Source: Faecalibacterium hattorii (GTDB lineage Bacteria > Bacillota > Clostridia > Oscillospirales > Ruminococcaceae). Taken from it: 64,000 nucleotides of DNA. The position numbers and the translations under genes are program-made. This document shows positions 37,376 through 46,157 of this stretch, in pieces. A model generated the notes under the pieces. The model was not told where the DNA came from. It searched no databases and saw only the letters and a list, made by a program, of their open reading frames with translations. The stretch is taken from the NCBI RefSeq assembly GCF_003287455.1, contig NZ_PRLC01000001.1, forward strand, positions 62,001 through 126,000, written 5' to 3'. The number at the start of each line of letters is the position of its first letter. Position 1 is the first letter of the stretch.

Positions 37376-39178
37376 ATGACAGTCTTCAACCTCTTTTCGC
37401 TTCTGGGCGGTCTTGCTCTGTTCTTGTTCGGCATGGACATCATGGGCAAGGCACTGGAAAAACAGGCGGGCGGCCAGCTCCAGAAAATCCTGAGCAAGCT
37501 GACCGATAACCCCCTCAAGGGCTTTTTCCTTGGCCTCGGCGTCACCGCCGTGATCCAGTCCTCCAGCGCCACCACCGTTATGGTGGTCGGCTTTGTCAAC
37601 AGTGGCATCATGGAGCTGCATCAGGCCATCGGCATCATCATGGGCAGCAACGTGGGCACCACCGTCACCAGTTGGATCCTGAGCCTTTCCGGCTTGCAGG
37701 GTGACAGCTTCTGGATCACGATGCTCAAGCCCACCTCCTTCAGCCCGATCCTCGCCTTCATTGGCATCCTGCTCTACATGGGCAAGAACGAAAAGCGGAA
37801 AGGCATCGGCACGATCCTGATCGGCTTTGCCGTTCTGATGACCGGCATGACCACCATGTCCAGCGCAGTGGCTCCGCTGCAGAACGAGACATGGTTCACC
37901 AACCTCTTCGTCCGTTTCTCCAACCCCCTGCTGGGCGTTCTGGTGGGTGCCATCGTCACCGGCATCATCCAGAGTTCCAGTGCCAGCGTCGGCATCCTGC
38001 AGGCCCTCAGTTCTACGGGCGTTATCACCTACGGCAGCGCCATCCCCATCATCATGGGCCAGAACATCGGCACCTGCGTCACCGCGCTGATCTCCTCGGT
38101 GGGTGCCAACAAGAACGCCCGCCGCGCTGCCATGGTGCACTTGTACTTCAACATCATCGGCGTGACCCTCTTCCTCGCCGTGTTCTACGGCCTGAATCTG
38201 GTGCTGGACTTCTCCTTCATCAACGAAACGGTGACCCCGTGGGGCATCGCCGTGGTCCACTCCATCTTCAACCTGACGGCCACCGCTGTGCTGCTGCCCT
38301 TCGCAAACGGGCTGGAAAAGCTGGCGATTCTGACCATCCCCGACGATGCCGAGAAGGAGAGCTTTGCTCTGCTGGATGAGCGTCTGCTCAAGACCCCCGC
38401 CGTTGCCGTGGAGCGCGCCCGCGCCGCCACCGCCGAAATGGCCGAGCTGGCCCGCGTCGGCGTCGTTCAGGCCATGAGCCTGACTCATACGTGGGATGAC
38501 AGCCTCGCCCAGAAGGTCCGGGATGAGGAGCAGAAGGTGGACCAGTACGAGGATGCCCTCGGCACCTACCTCGTCAAGCTGTCCAGCCGGGAGCTGAGCC
38601 ACGCCGACAGCCAGAGCGTGAACACCCTGCTCCACACCATCAGCGATTTCGAGCGCATCAGCGATCACTCCGTGAATCTGCTGAGCTCGGCCGAGGAGAT
38701 CCACTCCAAGAATATTGAATTTTCCAAGGACGCCCGCGAGGAACTGCAGGTGCTGGAAGGTGCGGTGCAGGATGTGCTGAGCCGCACCACCGACGCCTTC
38801 CGTAAAGACGACCTGCACCTTGCCGGGAAAGTCGAACCCATGGAGACCGTTGTGGATGAGCTGGTGCGTGCCATCAAGGCGCGGCATGTGGCCCGTCTGC
38901 AGGCGGGCAGCTGCTCCATCGAATACGGCTTCGTGCTTGAAGATCTGCTCACTAACTACGAGCGCGTCTGCGATCATTGCAGCAACGTCGCCGTGGCCCA
39001 GATCGAGGTGGCGCAGGACAGCTTCGACACCCACGCTTACCTGAACGATCTCCGTTATGGCAACGACACCAAGGAGAGCGAGCAGTTCCGCCGCCGTCTG
39101 GACCGCTACCGCGAGCGCTATCTCTTCCCGGACGGCGAGCCCGCTGTGGCCAGTGAAAAGGAGGAACCCAACAAATGA
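37376..39178 (+). CDS. Na/Pi cotransporter family protein with PhoU-like domain
   Basis: 600 residues from MTVFNLFSLLGGLALFLFGM; GTGAGGAAAG precedes it. Two inverted repeats of the NptA family are visible: GVTAVIQSSSATTVMVVGF (near 59) and GIIQSSSASVGILQ (near 199). After about 340 residues of membrane helices a soluble PhoU-like helical domain follows (TLLHTISDFERISDHSVNLL). It takes up phosphate with sodium, or exports it. It is followed by overlapping response regulator and kinase genes. Confidence 0.9.
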   Translation: MTVFNLFSLLGGLALFLFGMDIMGKALEKQAGGQLQKILSKLTDNPLKGFFLGLGVTAVIQSSSATTVMVVGFVNSGIMELHQAIGIIMGSNVGTTVTSWILSLSGLQGDSFWITMLKPTSFSPILAFIGILLYMGKNEKRKGIGTILIGFAVLMTGMTTMSSAVAPLQNETWFTNLFVRFSNPLLGVLVGAIVTGIIQSSSASVGILQALSSTGVITYGSAIPIIMGQNIGTCVTALISSVGANKNARRAAMVHLYFNIIGVTLFLAVFYGLNLVLDFSFINETVTPWGIAVVHSIFNLTATAVLLPFANGLEKLAILTIPDDAEKESFALLDERLLKTPAVAVERARAATAEMAELARVGVVQAMSLTHTWDDSLAQKVRDEEQKVDQYEDALGTYLVKLSSRELSHADSQSVNTLLHTISDFERISDHSVNLLSSAEEIHSKNIEFSKDAREELQVLEGAVQDVLSRTTDAFRKDDLHLAGKVEPMETVVDELVRAIKARHVARLQAGSCSIEYGFVLEDLLTNYERVCDHCSNVAVAQIEVAQDSFDTHAYLNDLRYGNDTKESEQFRRRLDRYRERYLFPDGEPAVASEKEEPNK

Positions 39179-39864
39179 TCTATATCGTAGAGGATGATGC
39201 AGCAATCCGGGAGCTGGAGCAGTACGCGCTCCAGTCCAGCGGATACGAGGTGCAGAGCTTTGAATCTTCCGAAGGCTTCTGGCAGGCTATGCACGCCGCC
39301 GAACCGGAGCTGGTGATCCTTGACGTGATGCTCCCCGGTGAGGATGGCTTTTCCATCCTGAAAAAGCTGCGCAACACCCCTTCCCTGCGTCGGCTGCCCA
39401 TCATCATGGTCACCGCAAAGTCCAGCGAGCTGGACACCGTGCGCGGGCTGGACTGCGGCGCCGATGATTACATCACCAAGCCCTTCGGCATCATGGAGTT
39501 TCTGAGCCGGGTGCGGGCTGCGCTGCGCCGCTCGGCTCCGGAGGAAAAGACCAACGTTTACGCCTTCCATGAGATCTTGCTGGACAACGCCCGCCACAGC
39601 GTGACTGTGAACGGGGCCCATGTGGACCTGACCTACAAAGAGTACAGTCTGCTTCGGCTGCTGCTGGAAAACACGAACCTCGTCGTGACCCGCGAGACCA
39701 TTTTGCAGGTGGTGTGGGGCACCGACATTTCGGTGGAGAGCCGCACCGTGGATATGCACATCCGCACCCTGCGCAAAAAGCTGGGCGATGCCGGGAAGTA
39801 CATCTGCACCGTGCGCAAGGTCGGCTATAAGCTGGCCGACAGCGAGGAGGAGAGCGAAGAATGA
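39175..39864 (+). CDS. PhoB/PhoP-type response regulator
   Basis: 229 residues. Receiver domain with acidic start (VEDDAA), phospho-acceptor in LVILDVMLPGEDG (Asp near 51), TAKSS and the conserved Lys in TKPFG; C-terminal winged helix (LLENTNLVVTRETILQVVWG ... VDMHIRTLRKKLGD). The start overlaps the transporter stop (ATGA). Probably acts on the Pho box upstream. Confidence 0.9.
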   Translation: MIYIVEDDAAIRELEQYALQSSGYEVQSFESSEGFWQAMHAAEPELVILDVMLPGEDGFSILKKLRNTPSLRRLPIIMVTAKSSELDTVRGLDCGADDYITKPFGIMEFLSRVRAALRRSAPEEKTNVYAFHEILLDNARHSVTVNGAHVDLTYKEYSLLRLLLENTNLVVTRETILQVVWGTDISVESRTVDMHIRTLRKKLGDAGKYICTVRKVGYKLADSEEESEE

Positions 39865-41210
39865 AACCACGGAGCATGGAAGAAAAAATCAGCTACCGGC
39901 TTTTCCTGATGGGCTTTGTCGGGCTCGTCTGCACCGCCGCGCTCTGCATCTTCGTGTTCCATAAGGCGTTCCGGGAACAGGCATGGGCCGCGCTGGAAAA
40001 TGAAGCGGATCTGGTTGCTGCCGGCTGTGAGCAGATCGACACACCGAGCCAGCTTTCCTCCTACGTCAACTCCAATCTGCGCATCACGCTGATTGCATCG
40101 GACGGCACGGTGCTGTTTGAGTCCGCAACGAGTCAGCAGATGGAAAACCACCTTTCCCGCCCGGAGATCCAAGCCGCTATGCAAAAGGGCGTGGGCCGCG
40201 ACCGCCGCGACTCGCAGACGCTGGGCTACGAGACCTATTACTACGCCATGCTCCTGCCGGACGGCAACATCCTCCGGGTGGCGCAGGACTCCGAGACCAT
40301 CTGGTCCATCTACGATGCGGCCCTGCCCGCCATCATCCTGAGCTGTATGCTGATGATGGGAGCCGCCGCCATCATGGCCGGGCTGCTGACCCGCAGCCTT
40401 GTGCAGCCGATTTTGAAGATGACGGACGACCTCGAACACATTCAGGAAAATGTTCCTTACAAGGAGCTGATCCCCTTTGCGGAGAGCATCCATTCCGACC
40501 GGCTGCTGCGTGAAAACAACGAGAAGATGCGGCAGGAGTTCACCGCCAATGTCAGCCACGAGCTGAAAACGCCGCTGACGAGCATTTCCGGCTACGCAGA
40601 ACTGATCGAGACCGGCATCGCGAAGCCCGCCGATGTGCCGGAGTTTGGCCGGAAGATCCATGTAGAAGCCAGCCGGATGATCCAACTGGTCAACGATATT
40701 CTGCAATTGTCCCATCTGGACAACGTCTCCGAAAGCCACGATACGCCCCAGATGGAGACGGTCGATCTGCTGGACGTTGCCAAGGAATGCGTCGAACGCC
40801 AGAAGGTCAACGCGCAGAAGTCCTTCATCTCCCTGACCTACATCGGCGAAAGCGCCCCGATCCTTGGCAGCCGCAGCTTGCTGGATGAGTTGTGCCAGAA
40901 CCTGTGCGACAACGCCATCCGCTACAATCACCCCGGCGGCAAGGTTCAGCTTATCACCGCGTGCGCGCGGGACGGCCACTGTTCCCTGACCGTGAAAGAC
41001 AACGGCATCGGCATTCCAAAAGAAGCCCAGTCCAGCGTTTTTGAACGGTTCTACCGCGTGGACAAGAGCCGAAGCAAGGCGACCGGCGGCACCGGTCTGG
41101 GACTGGCCATCGTCAAGCACATTGCCCGCATTCACAACGCCCGCATCAAGCTGGAAAGCGAAGTGGACGTCGGCACGACCATTACCGTGATCTTCGAGAC
41201 CGCACACTGA
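39861..41210 (+). CDS. PhoR-type sensor histidine kinase
   Basis: 449 residues: transmembrane helix about 14-34, extracytoplasmic domain, second helix about 155-178, HAMP-like linker, H-box NVSHELKTPLTSISGYAE (His near 234), N-box DNAIRYNHPGG, G-boxes DNGIGIPKEA and GGTGLGLAIVKHI. Partner of the response regulator with overlapping start. A terminator lies 23 nt after the stop. Confidence 0.9.
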   Translation: MKPRSMEEKISYRLFLMGFVGLVCTAALCIFVFHKAFREQAWAALENEADLVAAGCEQIDTPSQLSSYVNSNLRITLIASDGTVLFESATSQQMENHLSRPEIQAAMQKGVGRDRRDSQTLGYETYYYAMLLPDGNILRVAQDSETIWSIYDAALPAIILSCMLMMGAAAIMAGLLTRSLVQPILKMTDDLEHIQENVPYKELIPFAESIHSDRLLRENNEKMRQEFTANVSHELKTPLTSISGYAELIETGIAKPADVPEFGRKIHVEASRMIQLVNDILQLSHLDNVSESHDTPQMETVDLLDVAKECVERQKVNAQKSFISLTYIGESAPILGSRSLLDELCQNLCDNAIRYNHPGGKVQLITACARDGHCSLTVKDNGIGIPKEAQSSVFERFYRVDKSRSKATGGTGLGLAIVKHIARIHNARIKLESEVDVGTTITVIFETAH

Positions 41211-41214
41211 ACCC

Positions 41215-42162
41215 TTAAAATTCCAGCATTTCAACGCTTACCCGCACAGCCGGGTAGGCGTTTTTTGTTGTCAACTTCTCCCCGCTCCCCTGCTTCAGGG
41301 CCCGGACGGCCCCCAGATGCAGAAGGTCCAGCCCGTTTTCCCAGCAGCGGGCAAGGGTCTGGGTACAAAGTGCTTCCAGTTGGCGGCACTGCACCTCCGA
41401 AACAGGCGGAGTGCCCGCTTTCCGCTGGCCCGTCAGTGCCACCGCAAAGCCGGTCCCTTCTGCCTCTACCGACACCACGCAGCGCCGGAGCGTGATCGTG
41501 CTTTCTTCCAGCTCGAAGGAGACGGGCAGCTTCTCCTGCAAAAGCTGCGCCATGGCGGTTTCTTCCGAGGAGAGCGGCGCGCTTCCCTGCGCCGTCAGCA
41601 ATCGGCTTTCTTTTGAAAGAGCCGCCGTCTCTTCTTCCAGCCCCACCACCGGGAGGATCATTTCCCCGGCGGCTTCGTACAAATGCGGCGCACCGGCTGC
41701 GTGATCTTCCGCGCACTGCAAAAGCGGCTCTGCCTGTTGCTGCAAGGGCGCTGTCTGCTCCACCAAAAACGCCCGCGCCGATAAGCGGCTGACCGGGTTT
41801 GTTTGTAGAAACTCCTGCACTTCCAGCAGTTCTGTTTGCGACGCAGCTTCGTCAAAGAGAAGGTATTCGCAGAGGCGGTAATTTGCAGTTTTGGGCAGAG
41901 CCTGTTCTGCCGTTTGGATAGCCCGCTCCAGCGTTTCGCCTTCAGCCGTACAGGCTCGGATCTCCGCCTCTGCATCCGAGGCATCGGCGGCGGCTTCCGG
42001 GAACTGATACAGCAAGCTCACCGTCCAGCCTTGCCCTCCCTGCCGGAGAAAAAGCGCCCGCACCATGCTCTTTTCCGTGGTCTCGGCCCGCAGAAAGGCC
42101 ACGCACCAGAGAGCCAGTAAGCACCCGGCCATCCAGCGGGCGGTTCGTGATGCGTGTTTCAT
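41215..42162 (-). CDS. GerAC-type spore germination lipoprotein-like subunit
   Basis: 315 residues from MKHASRTARWMAGCLLALWC; GGAGGTGCCGGA precedes it. A signal-like N-terminus is followed by a chain with the GerAC C-terminal pattern (LEALCTQTLARCWENGLDLL ... VRVSVEMLEF). The usual lipobox is not clear: Cys lies in MAGC within the hydrophobic stretch. Third gene of a GerA receptor operon. Sequence is diverged, so the call leans on the neighbours. Confidence 0.7.
   Translation of the reverse strand: MKHASRTARWMAGCLLALWCVAFLRAETTEKSMVRALFLRQGGQGWTVSLLYQFPEAAADASDAEAEIRACTAEGETLERAIQTAEQALPKTANYRLCEYLLFDEAASQTELLEVQEFLQTNPVSRLSARAFLVEQTAPLQQQAEPLLQCAEDHAAGAPHLYEAAGEMILPVVGLEEETAALSKESRLLTAQGSAPLSSEETAMAQLLQEKLPVSFELEESTITLRRCVVSVEAEGTGFAVALTGQRKAGTPPVSEVQCRQLEALCTQTLARCWENGLDLLHLGAVRALKQGSGEKLTTKNAYPAVRVSVEMLEF
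41233..41266 (+). terminator. Terminator of the phosphate operon, inside the gerAC 3' end
   Basis: AACGCTTACCCG pairs with CGGGTAGGCGTT around a short loop, then six T on the plus strand. The DNA is also the last codons of the convergent germination gene. Confidence 0.8.
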
Positions 42163-42986
42163 TCCGGCACCTCCTGTTCCCCGCAGCCAAATGCCCGGCA
42201 GAGCAGCACCCGCAGGGTGCACACGAGCATCCCGCACCGGAAGAGCGCCGCCGCAAGCCAAACGAGGAGAAAGGCCGCATCGAACCGCGCAATGCCTCCA
42301 ATGCTCCCCGCCCGCAGCAATTCAAGGCCCTGCAAGCCATGGGCCGGGCCAAACACAGCCTCTCGGCCAAAGGCAAAGAGCGCCTGCACCAAAAAGGCCG
42401 CAAAAGGAAGAACCCAGTGCCTTTGAGATTTCTGCCCATCGGTTTCAAAAAAGAGCGGAAGAGCAAAGAATTCCGCGTAAATCGGCAGCTGCATTGGTCC
42501 GGTCATTTCCGGTTCCGGAAACAGGTTCTCCCAGTGGAGCTGGCCGCTCAGGCTGAAAAAGCAGATGGCCGCCGCCAGAACCACAGCCCACCACAAAATT
42601 CCGGCACTTCGGGAGAAAACACCCGGTTCCAGCGTCCATCCGGCCCAGAGCAGAAGCGGCAGGATACCGACCAGCGCCATGGACGAAAACTGCTCCCAGC
42701 AGAGCGTCTGTATCTGGCCCAGTGTTTCCACCAGTTCCGCGCCAAACCAGAGCGTCGCCAGCAGGCAGAAGAGCTTTGAGCAGAAGGTGTTTCCGGAAAA
42801 GGTGCCCTGTTCCACTTCTGCAAGAGCCAACAGCCGCGAGATCACCGCCAGTGCCAAGGCCATCGGGAGCCCCTGCAACAGCAGCGTCCGCGCAGAGACT
42901 GCTTCGCCGGACAGGATGCACTGCCCCATCACGGTGGTCAGAACGCTGAGGGAAACGGCCGCACCGGAAAAGTTCAGCTTTCTCAT
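42159..42986 (-). CDS. GerAB-type spore germination permease
   Basis: 275 residues from MRKLNFSGAAVSLSVL with GGAGGAAAGCGCC upstream. Eight or so membrane helices, length and position match GerAB, the germinant-sensing transporter-like subunit. GerAB usually has about 365 residues, so this copy is short. Overlaps both neighbours by 4 nt. Confidence 0.65.
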   Translation of the reverse strand: MRKLNFSGAAVSLSVLTTVMGQCILSGEAVSARTLLLQGLPMALALAVISRLLALAEVEQGTFSGNTFCSKLFCLLATLWFGAELVETLGQIQTLCWEQFSSMALVGILPLLLWAGWTLEPGVFSRSAGILWWAVVLAAAICFFSLSGQLHWENLFPEPEMTGPMQLPIYAEFFALPLFFETDGQKSQRHWVLPFAAFLVQALFAFGREAVFGPAHGLQGLELLRAGSIGGIARFDAAFLLVWLAAALFRCGMLVCTLRVLLCRAFGCGEQEVPE

Positions 42987-44446
42987 GGCGCTTTCCTCCG
43001 TTTCTGCCAAATGGTAAAGGGGCGGGCTGACAGGGTGCGGTAGGTGCGCCGGGTCACGCCGTCCTGCGAGATCCCCGTCTTGGGGAACGGAAGCGGCGCG
43101 CAGTAGGGCACTCCCAGCGCTGAGACCCGTGTCAGCGCCAGCAATACCGCCAACGCCGCCGTCACAAAGCCCACCGGCCCGGCGATACCTGCCGCCAGCA
43201 GGACCAAAAGCCGGAAGATCGTAGCCGCCTCGTACAGCGACGGCACCACGAACACTGCGATGGACGCCACTGCCGCGATCAGGATGACCGGGGTGCTCAT
43301 CAAGCCGGTGGCGATGGCGGCGTCTCCGATGATGATGGCGGCCACTAAGCTGACCGAATGGCCCAGCGTCTGCGGCATCCTCAGCCCGGCCTCCCGGATG
43401 ACTTCCAGCAGCAGGATGACCACCACCATCTCGGCAAACAGCGGCAGCGGGGTCGCCCGCTCCGCCGCTTCGATCTTAAAAAGCAGTTGCGGCGGCATCA
43501 GCTCCGGCAGATAGACCGCAAGGCAGACAAAGACTCCCGGCAGAAAGATGCTCAGGTAGAACGCCCCGTACTTTAGCACCCGCAGAAAGGATGCGAAAAA
43601 GGCGGGCTGGGCATAATCGTCAAGGCACTCAAAGTTTTCGCAGAAGAGGGTCGGCAGGATCATCGCCGACGGGCTTCCGTTGACTAGGATCAGAATTTTC
43701 CCCTCGCAGAGCTTTGCAGCGGCCACAGCAGGGCGCTCGGTGTAGCCCACAGGCGAAGCCGTCCGCACCCGGCATGGGAAAAGCCACGGCACGAAATAGC
43801 TGGAATCCAACAGCATCTGCGGCCGGGCGCGGCGAAGGGTCTCTTTCACTCGCTCGACGGCGGCGGGCGATGCCTTCCCCTTACAGTAACAGACCGCATA
43901 CTCCGTTTTCATCTCGCAATCCCCTTGCCGCACCTCCATGACCAACGCCTCGGTGCGGATGAGCCGCCGCAGCAAACTCAGGTTGACCCGCAGCAGATCG
44001 CAGAAGCCCTCCCGCGAACCCCGGATGTTCCCTTCCCCGGAGGGTTCTTCCACCGAACGATATTTCAGGCTCTGCACCGAAAAAGCAATTCCCTTGGCAC
44101 AGCCGTCCAAAAGCAGCACCGCCATCCCAGCGGTCAGCCGCTGCATCAGGCTCTCCCAGTCCTCTACCGGGGCACTCTCGGCAGGAAGAGCCGAGTGCTC
44201 CCAGAGGAGTTGATATACCCGCTCGCCGCCGGGCGCAGCCTGACCGGAAAGGAGAGGCGGCGTCTGGCGGCTGGCCGCGTCCAGCAGAAGTTCCCACAGG
44301 GACTCCAAGCTCGCCATCCCGTCAAAGAGAAAAATTGCACCCCGGCAGCGGTACAACTCGATCCGCTTCGCATAAAAATCGGCGGAACTGCCCAATCTAG
44401 CGTTGAGCGCCGTGAGATTCGTTTCCAGATGTTCGGAAAGCTGCAT
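42983..44446 (-). CDS. GerAA-type spore germination protein
   Basis: 487 residues. N-terminal soluble domain, then KILILVNGSPSAMILPTLFC, LYLSIFLPGVFVCLAVYLPE (in FYLSIFLPGVFV form), VILLLEVIREAGLRMP and LVAAIIIGDAAIATGLMSTP, which are the conserved blocks of GerAA/GerKA membrane proteins. With GerAB and GerAC it forms a nutrient receptor in the spore inner membrane. Confidence 0.85.
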   Translation of the reverse strand: MQLSEHLETNLTALNARLGSSADFYAKRIELYRCRGAIFLFDGMASLESLWELLLDAASRQTPPLLSGQAAPGGERVYQLLWEHSALPAESAPVEDWESLMQRLTAGMAVLLLDGCAKGIAFSVQSLKYRSVEEPSGEGNIRGSREGFCDLLRVNLSLLRRLIRTEALVMEVRQGDCEMKTEYAVCYCKGKASPAAVERVKETLRRARPQMLLDSSYFVPWLFPCRVRTASPVGYTERPAVAAAKLCEGKILILVNGSPSAMILPTLFCENFECLDDYAQPAFFASFLRVLKYGAFYLSIFLPGVFVCLAVYLPELMPPQLLFKIEAAERATPLPLFAEMVVVILLLEVIREAGLRMPQTLGHSVSLVAAIIIGDAAIATGLMSTPVILIAAVASIAVFVVPSLYEAATIFRLLVLLAAGIAGPVGFVTAALAVLLALTRVSALGVPYCAPLPFPKTGISQDGVTRRTYRTLSARPFTIWQKRRKAP

Positions 44447-44515
44447 GGTTCCATCCCCCTTTTGCCCTAGGGTGCCCGCAGCGGCGGCGGTTATTCCCGC
44501 AGGAGGTGTTCGCCT

Positions 44516-45214
44516 TTGAAATTACTGATCTTTCGCACAATTTTGATCTATCTCTGCGTCCTGTTCGCCATGCGGCTGATGGGCAAGCGGCAGTTGGGAG
44601 AATTGCAGCCGGAGGAGCTGGTCTCCACCATCCTCATCTCCAATCTGGCGTCCATCTCCATCGAAAGCGAGGAAGTCCCGGTGACCGCCAGCCTGATCCC
44701 GCTCTTCCTGATCGCGGCACTGGAGCTTCTGGGCTCGATTTTGAGCTTCCGGAGCCAGAAATTCTTCAACCTGATGTCCGGACGGCCCAAGACCGTCATC
44801 CTGAACGGAGAGATTGACCAAGACGCCCTGCGCACTCTGCGGCTGACCACCGCCGACCTGATGGAGGCCCTGCGCGGCAAGGATGTCTTCGACCCGCGGG
44901 ATGTCTCCTACGCCGTCGTGGAGACGAACGGGAACCTTTCGGTGGCGCTCCGGCCCGAAAAGGAAACGACCACCCTCGCGGACCTCCGCCTGAACGCCGA
45001 ACGAACACAGGCCACCATCCCCTTTGTGCTGGACGGGCAGATACTGGACGACAACCTCCACTGGTGCGGCAAGGACCGCGCGTGGCTGGAGCGGACCGCC
45101 GAGGCAAACACCCTGCTGGTGGAAGAGATCCTGCTGCTCATCGGCAACGACACCGAGGACTATTTTCTTTTGAAAAAGCAGCCGCGCCGCCCGGCGGGAA
45201 AGGAGAAGCCATGA
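44516..45214 (+). CDS. DUF421 (YetF-like) membrane protein
   Basis: 232 residues from a TTG codon with GGAGGTGTTCGCC before it. Three N-terminal membrane helices (RTILIYLCVLFAMRLMGKRQ) and the double cytoplasmic domain with GRPKTVILNGEID. In spore formers YetF-like proteins are often spore membrane proteins; the neighbouring gerA genes fit this. It is divergent to gerAA. Confidence 0.85.
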   Translation: MKLLIFRTILIYLCVLFAMRLMGKRQLGELQPEELVSTILISNLASISIESEEVPVTASLIPLFLIAALELLGSILSFRSQKFFNLMSGRPKTVILNGEIDQDALRTLRLTTADLMEALRGKDVFDPRDVSYAVVETNGNLSVALRPEKETTTLADLRLNAERTQATIPFVLDGQILDDNLHWCGKDRAWLERTAEANTLLVEEILLLIGNDTEDYFLLKKQPRRPAGKEKP

Positions 45215-45579
45215 AGCGCATCTACGCCTGTCTCGCCATCGTGGCGGCGCTGCTCGTCATCGCCTTTTACAGCAGTTTCCGGGTGCAGCAATTCGCCGAG
45301 GAGATCTCGGAGGATCTGGACAACGCCATGGGGGCCATCCGGGACGAAGATCTGACCGGTGCGCGGCAAGCCCTTGCCGAAGGGGCAGAGCTGTGCGACC
45401 GGATGCGGGAAGGGATGAACCATCTTCTCCGCACCGAGGACTTCACCGAGCTGGAAGCCGCCCTCCGCGCGGCGGACGGCCACTTGGAGTGGAATGCTCC
45501 GGAGGAAGCCTTCGGTGAGCTGCGCCGCGCACAGGTTCAGGTCGAAACGCTGGCGTGGCTGGCCCAGCGCATCATCTGA
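45211..45579 (+). CDS. DUF4363-type protein
   Basis: 122 residues: signal-anchor helix (MKRIYACLAIVAALLVIAFY) and a helical soluble domain. DUF4363 proteins typically follow DUF421 genes, as here with a 4-nt overlap. Confidence 0.75.
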   Translation: MKRIYACLAIVAALLVIAFYSSFRVQQFAEEISEDLDNAMGAIRDEDLTGARQALAEGAELCDRMREGMNHLLRTEDFTELEAALRAADGHLEWNAPEEAFGELRRAQVQVETLAWLAQRII

Positions 45580-45583
45580 ACGC

Positions 45584-45638
45584 AAAAAAGCGCACCGCCC
45601 ACCCGCTTGGAAAACCAAACGGAGGCAGTGCGCTTTTG
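45584..45638. terminator. Bidirectional terminator between convergent genes
   Basis: AAAAGCGCAC and GTGCGCTTTT form the stem with T runs on both sides; serves the DUF4363 gene and nrdR. Confidence 0.75.
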
Positions 45639-45650
45639 CCTATTCAATGA

Positions 45651-46112
45651 TCACTTGCTGCGGTTGCCCATCAGCTTTTTCAGTTCATTGAAAAAGCTTT
45701 CGACATCCGCAAACTGCTGGTAAACCGAGGCGAAGCGGACATAGGCCACCTCGTCGATCTGCTTCAGTTCCTGCATGGTCAGCTCGCCGATCCGGACGCT
45801 GGTCACCTCACGGTCATAAGAACTCATGAGGGTCTGCTCGATGCTGCTGACGGCCCGCTCCAGCGTTTCGAAGCTGACGGGGCGCTTGGCACAGGCGCGA
45901 AGCATGGCATTGAGGAGCTTCTGCCGATCGAAGGGCTCGCGGGAGTTGTCCTTTTTAATGACGATCAGCGGGACGGTCTCCACCACCTCGTAGGTCGTGA
46001 ACCGCATATGGCAGCGCAGACACTCCCGGCGGCGGCGGATGCGCTCGCCGTCTTCGGTCGGGCGGGAATCAATGACCTTGGATTCCTCATCGCCGCAATA
46101 GGGACATTTCAT
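45651..46112 (-). CDS. nrdR: Transcriptional repressor NrdR
   Basis: 153 residues, full length. Zinc ribbon [15 protein letters not shown] ... [14 protein letters not shown], then the ATP-cone ([19 protein letters not shown]). It senses dATP/ATP and represses ribonucleotide reductase genes. Confidence 0.97.
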   Translation of the reverse strand: MKCPYCGDEESKVIDSRPTEDGERIRRRRECLRCHMRFTTYEVVETVPLIVIKKDNSREPFDRQKLLNAMLRACAKRPVSFETLERAVSSIEQTLMSSYDREVTSVRIGELTMQELKQIDEVAYVRFASVYQQFADVESFFNELKKLMGNRSK

Positions 46113-46157
46113 GGTTTGTTCCTCCTGATGTTGGTCACGGTCAAGTTCGGGCGAAGA

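Noticed and set aside
37355-39205. A minus-strand frame of 616 codons opposite the Na/Pi transporter gene
   Set aside because: Antisense mirror of a well-supported gene; His/Gly/Asp-rich without domains.
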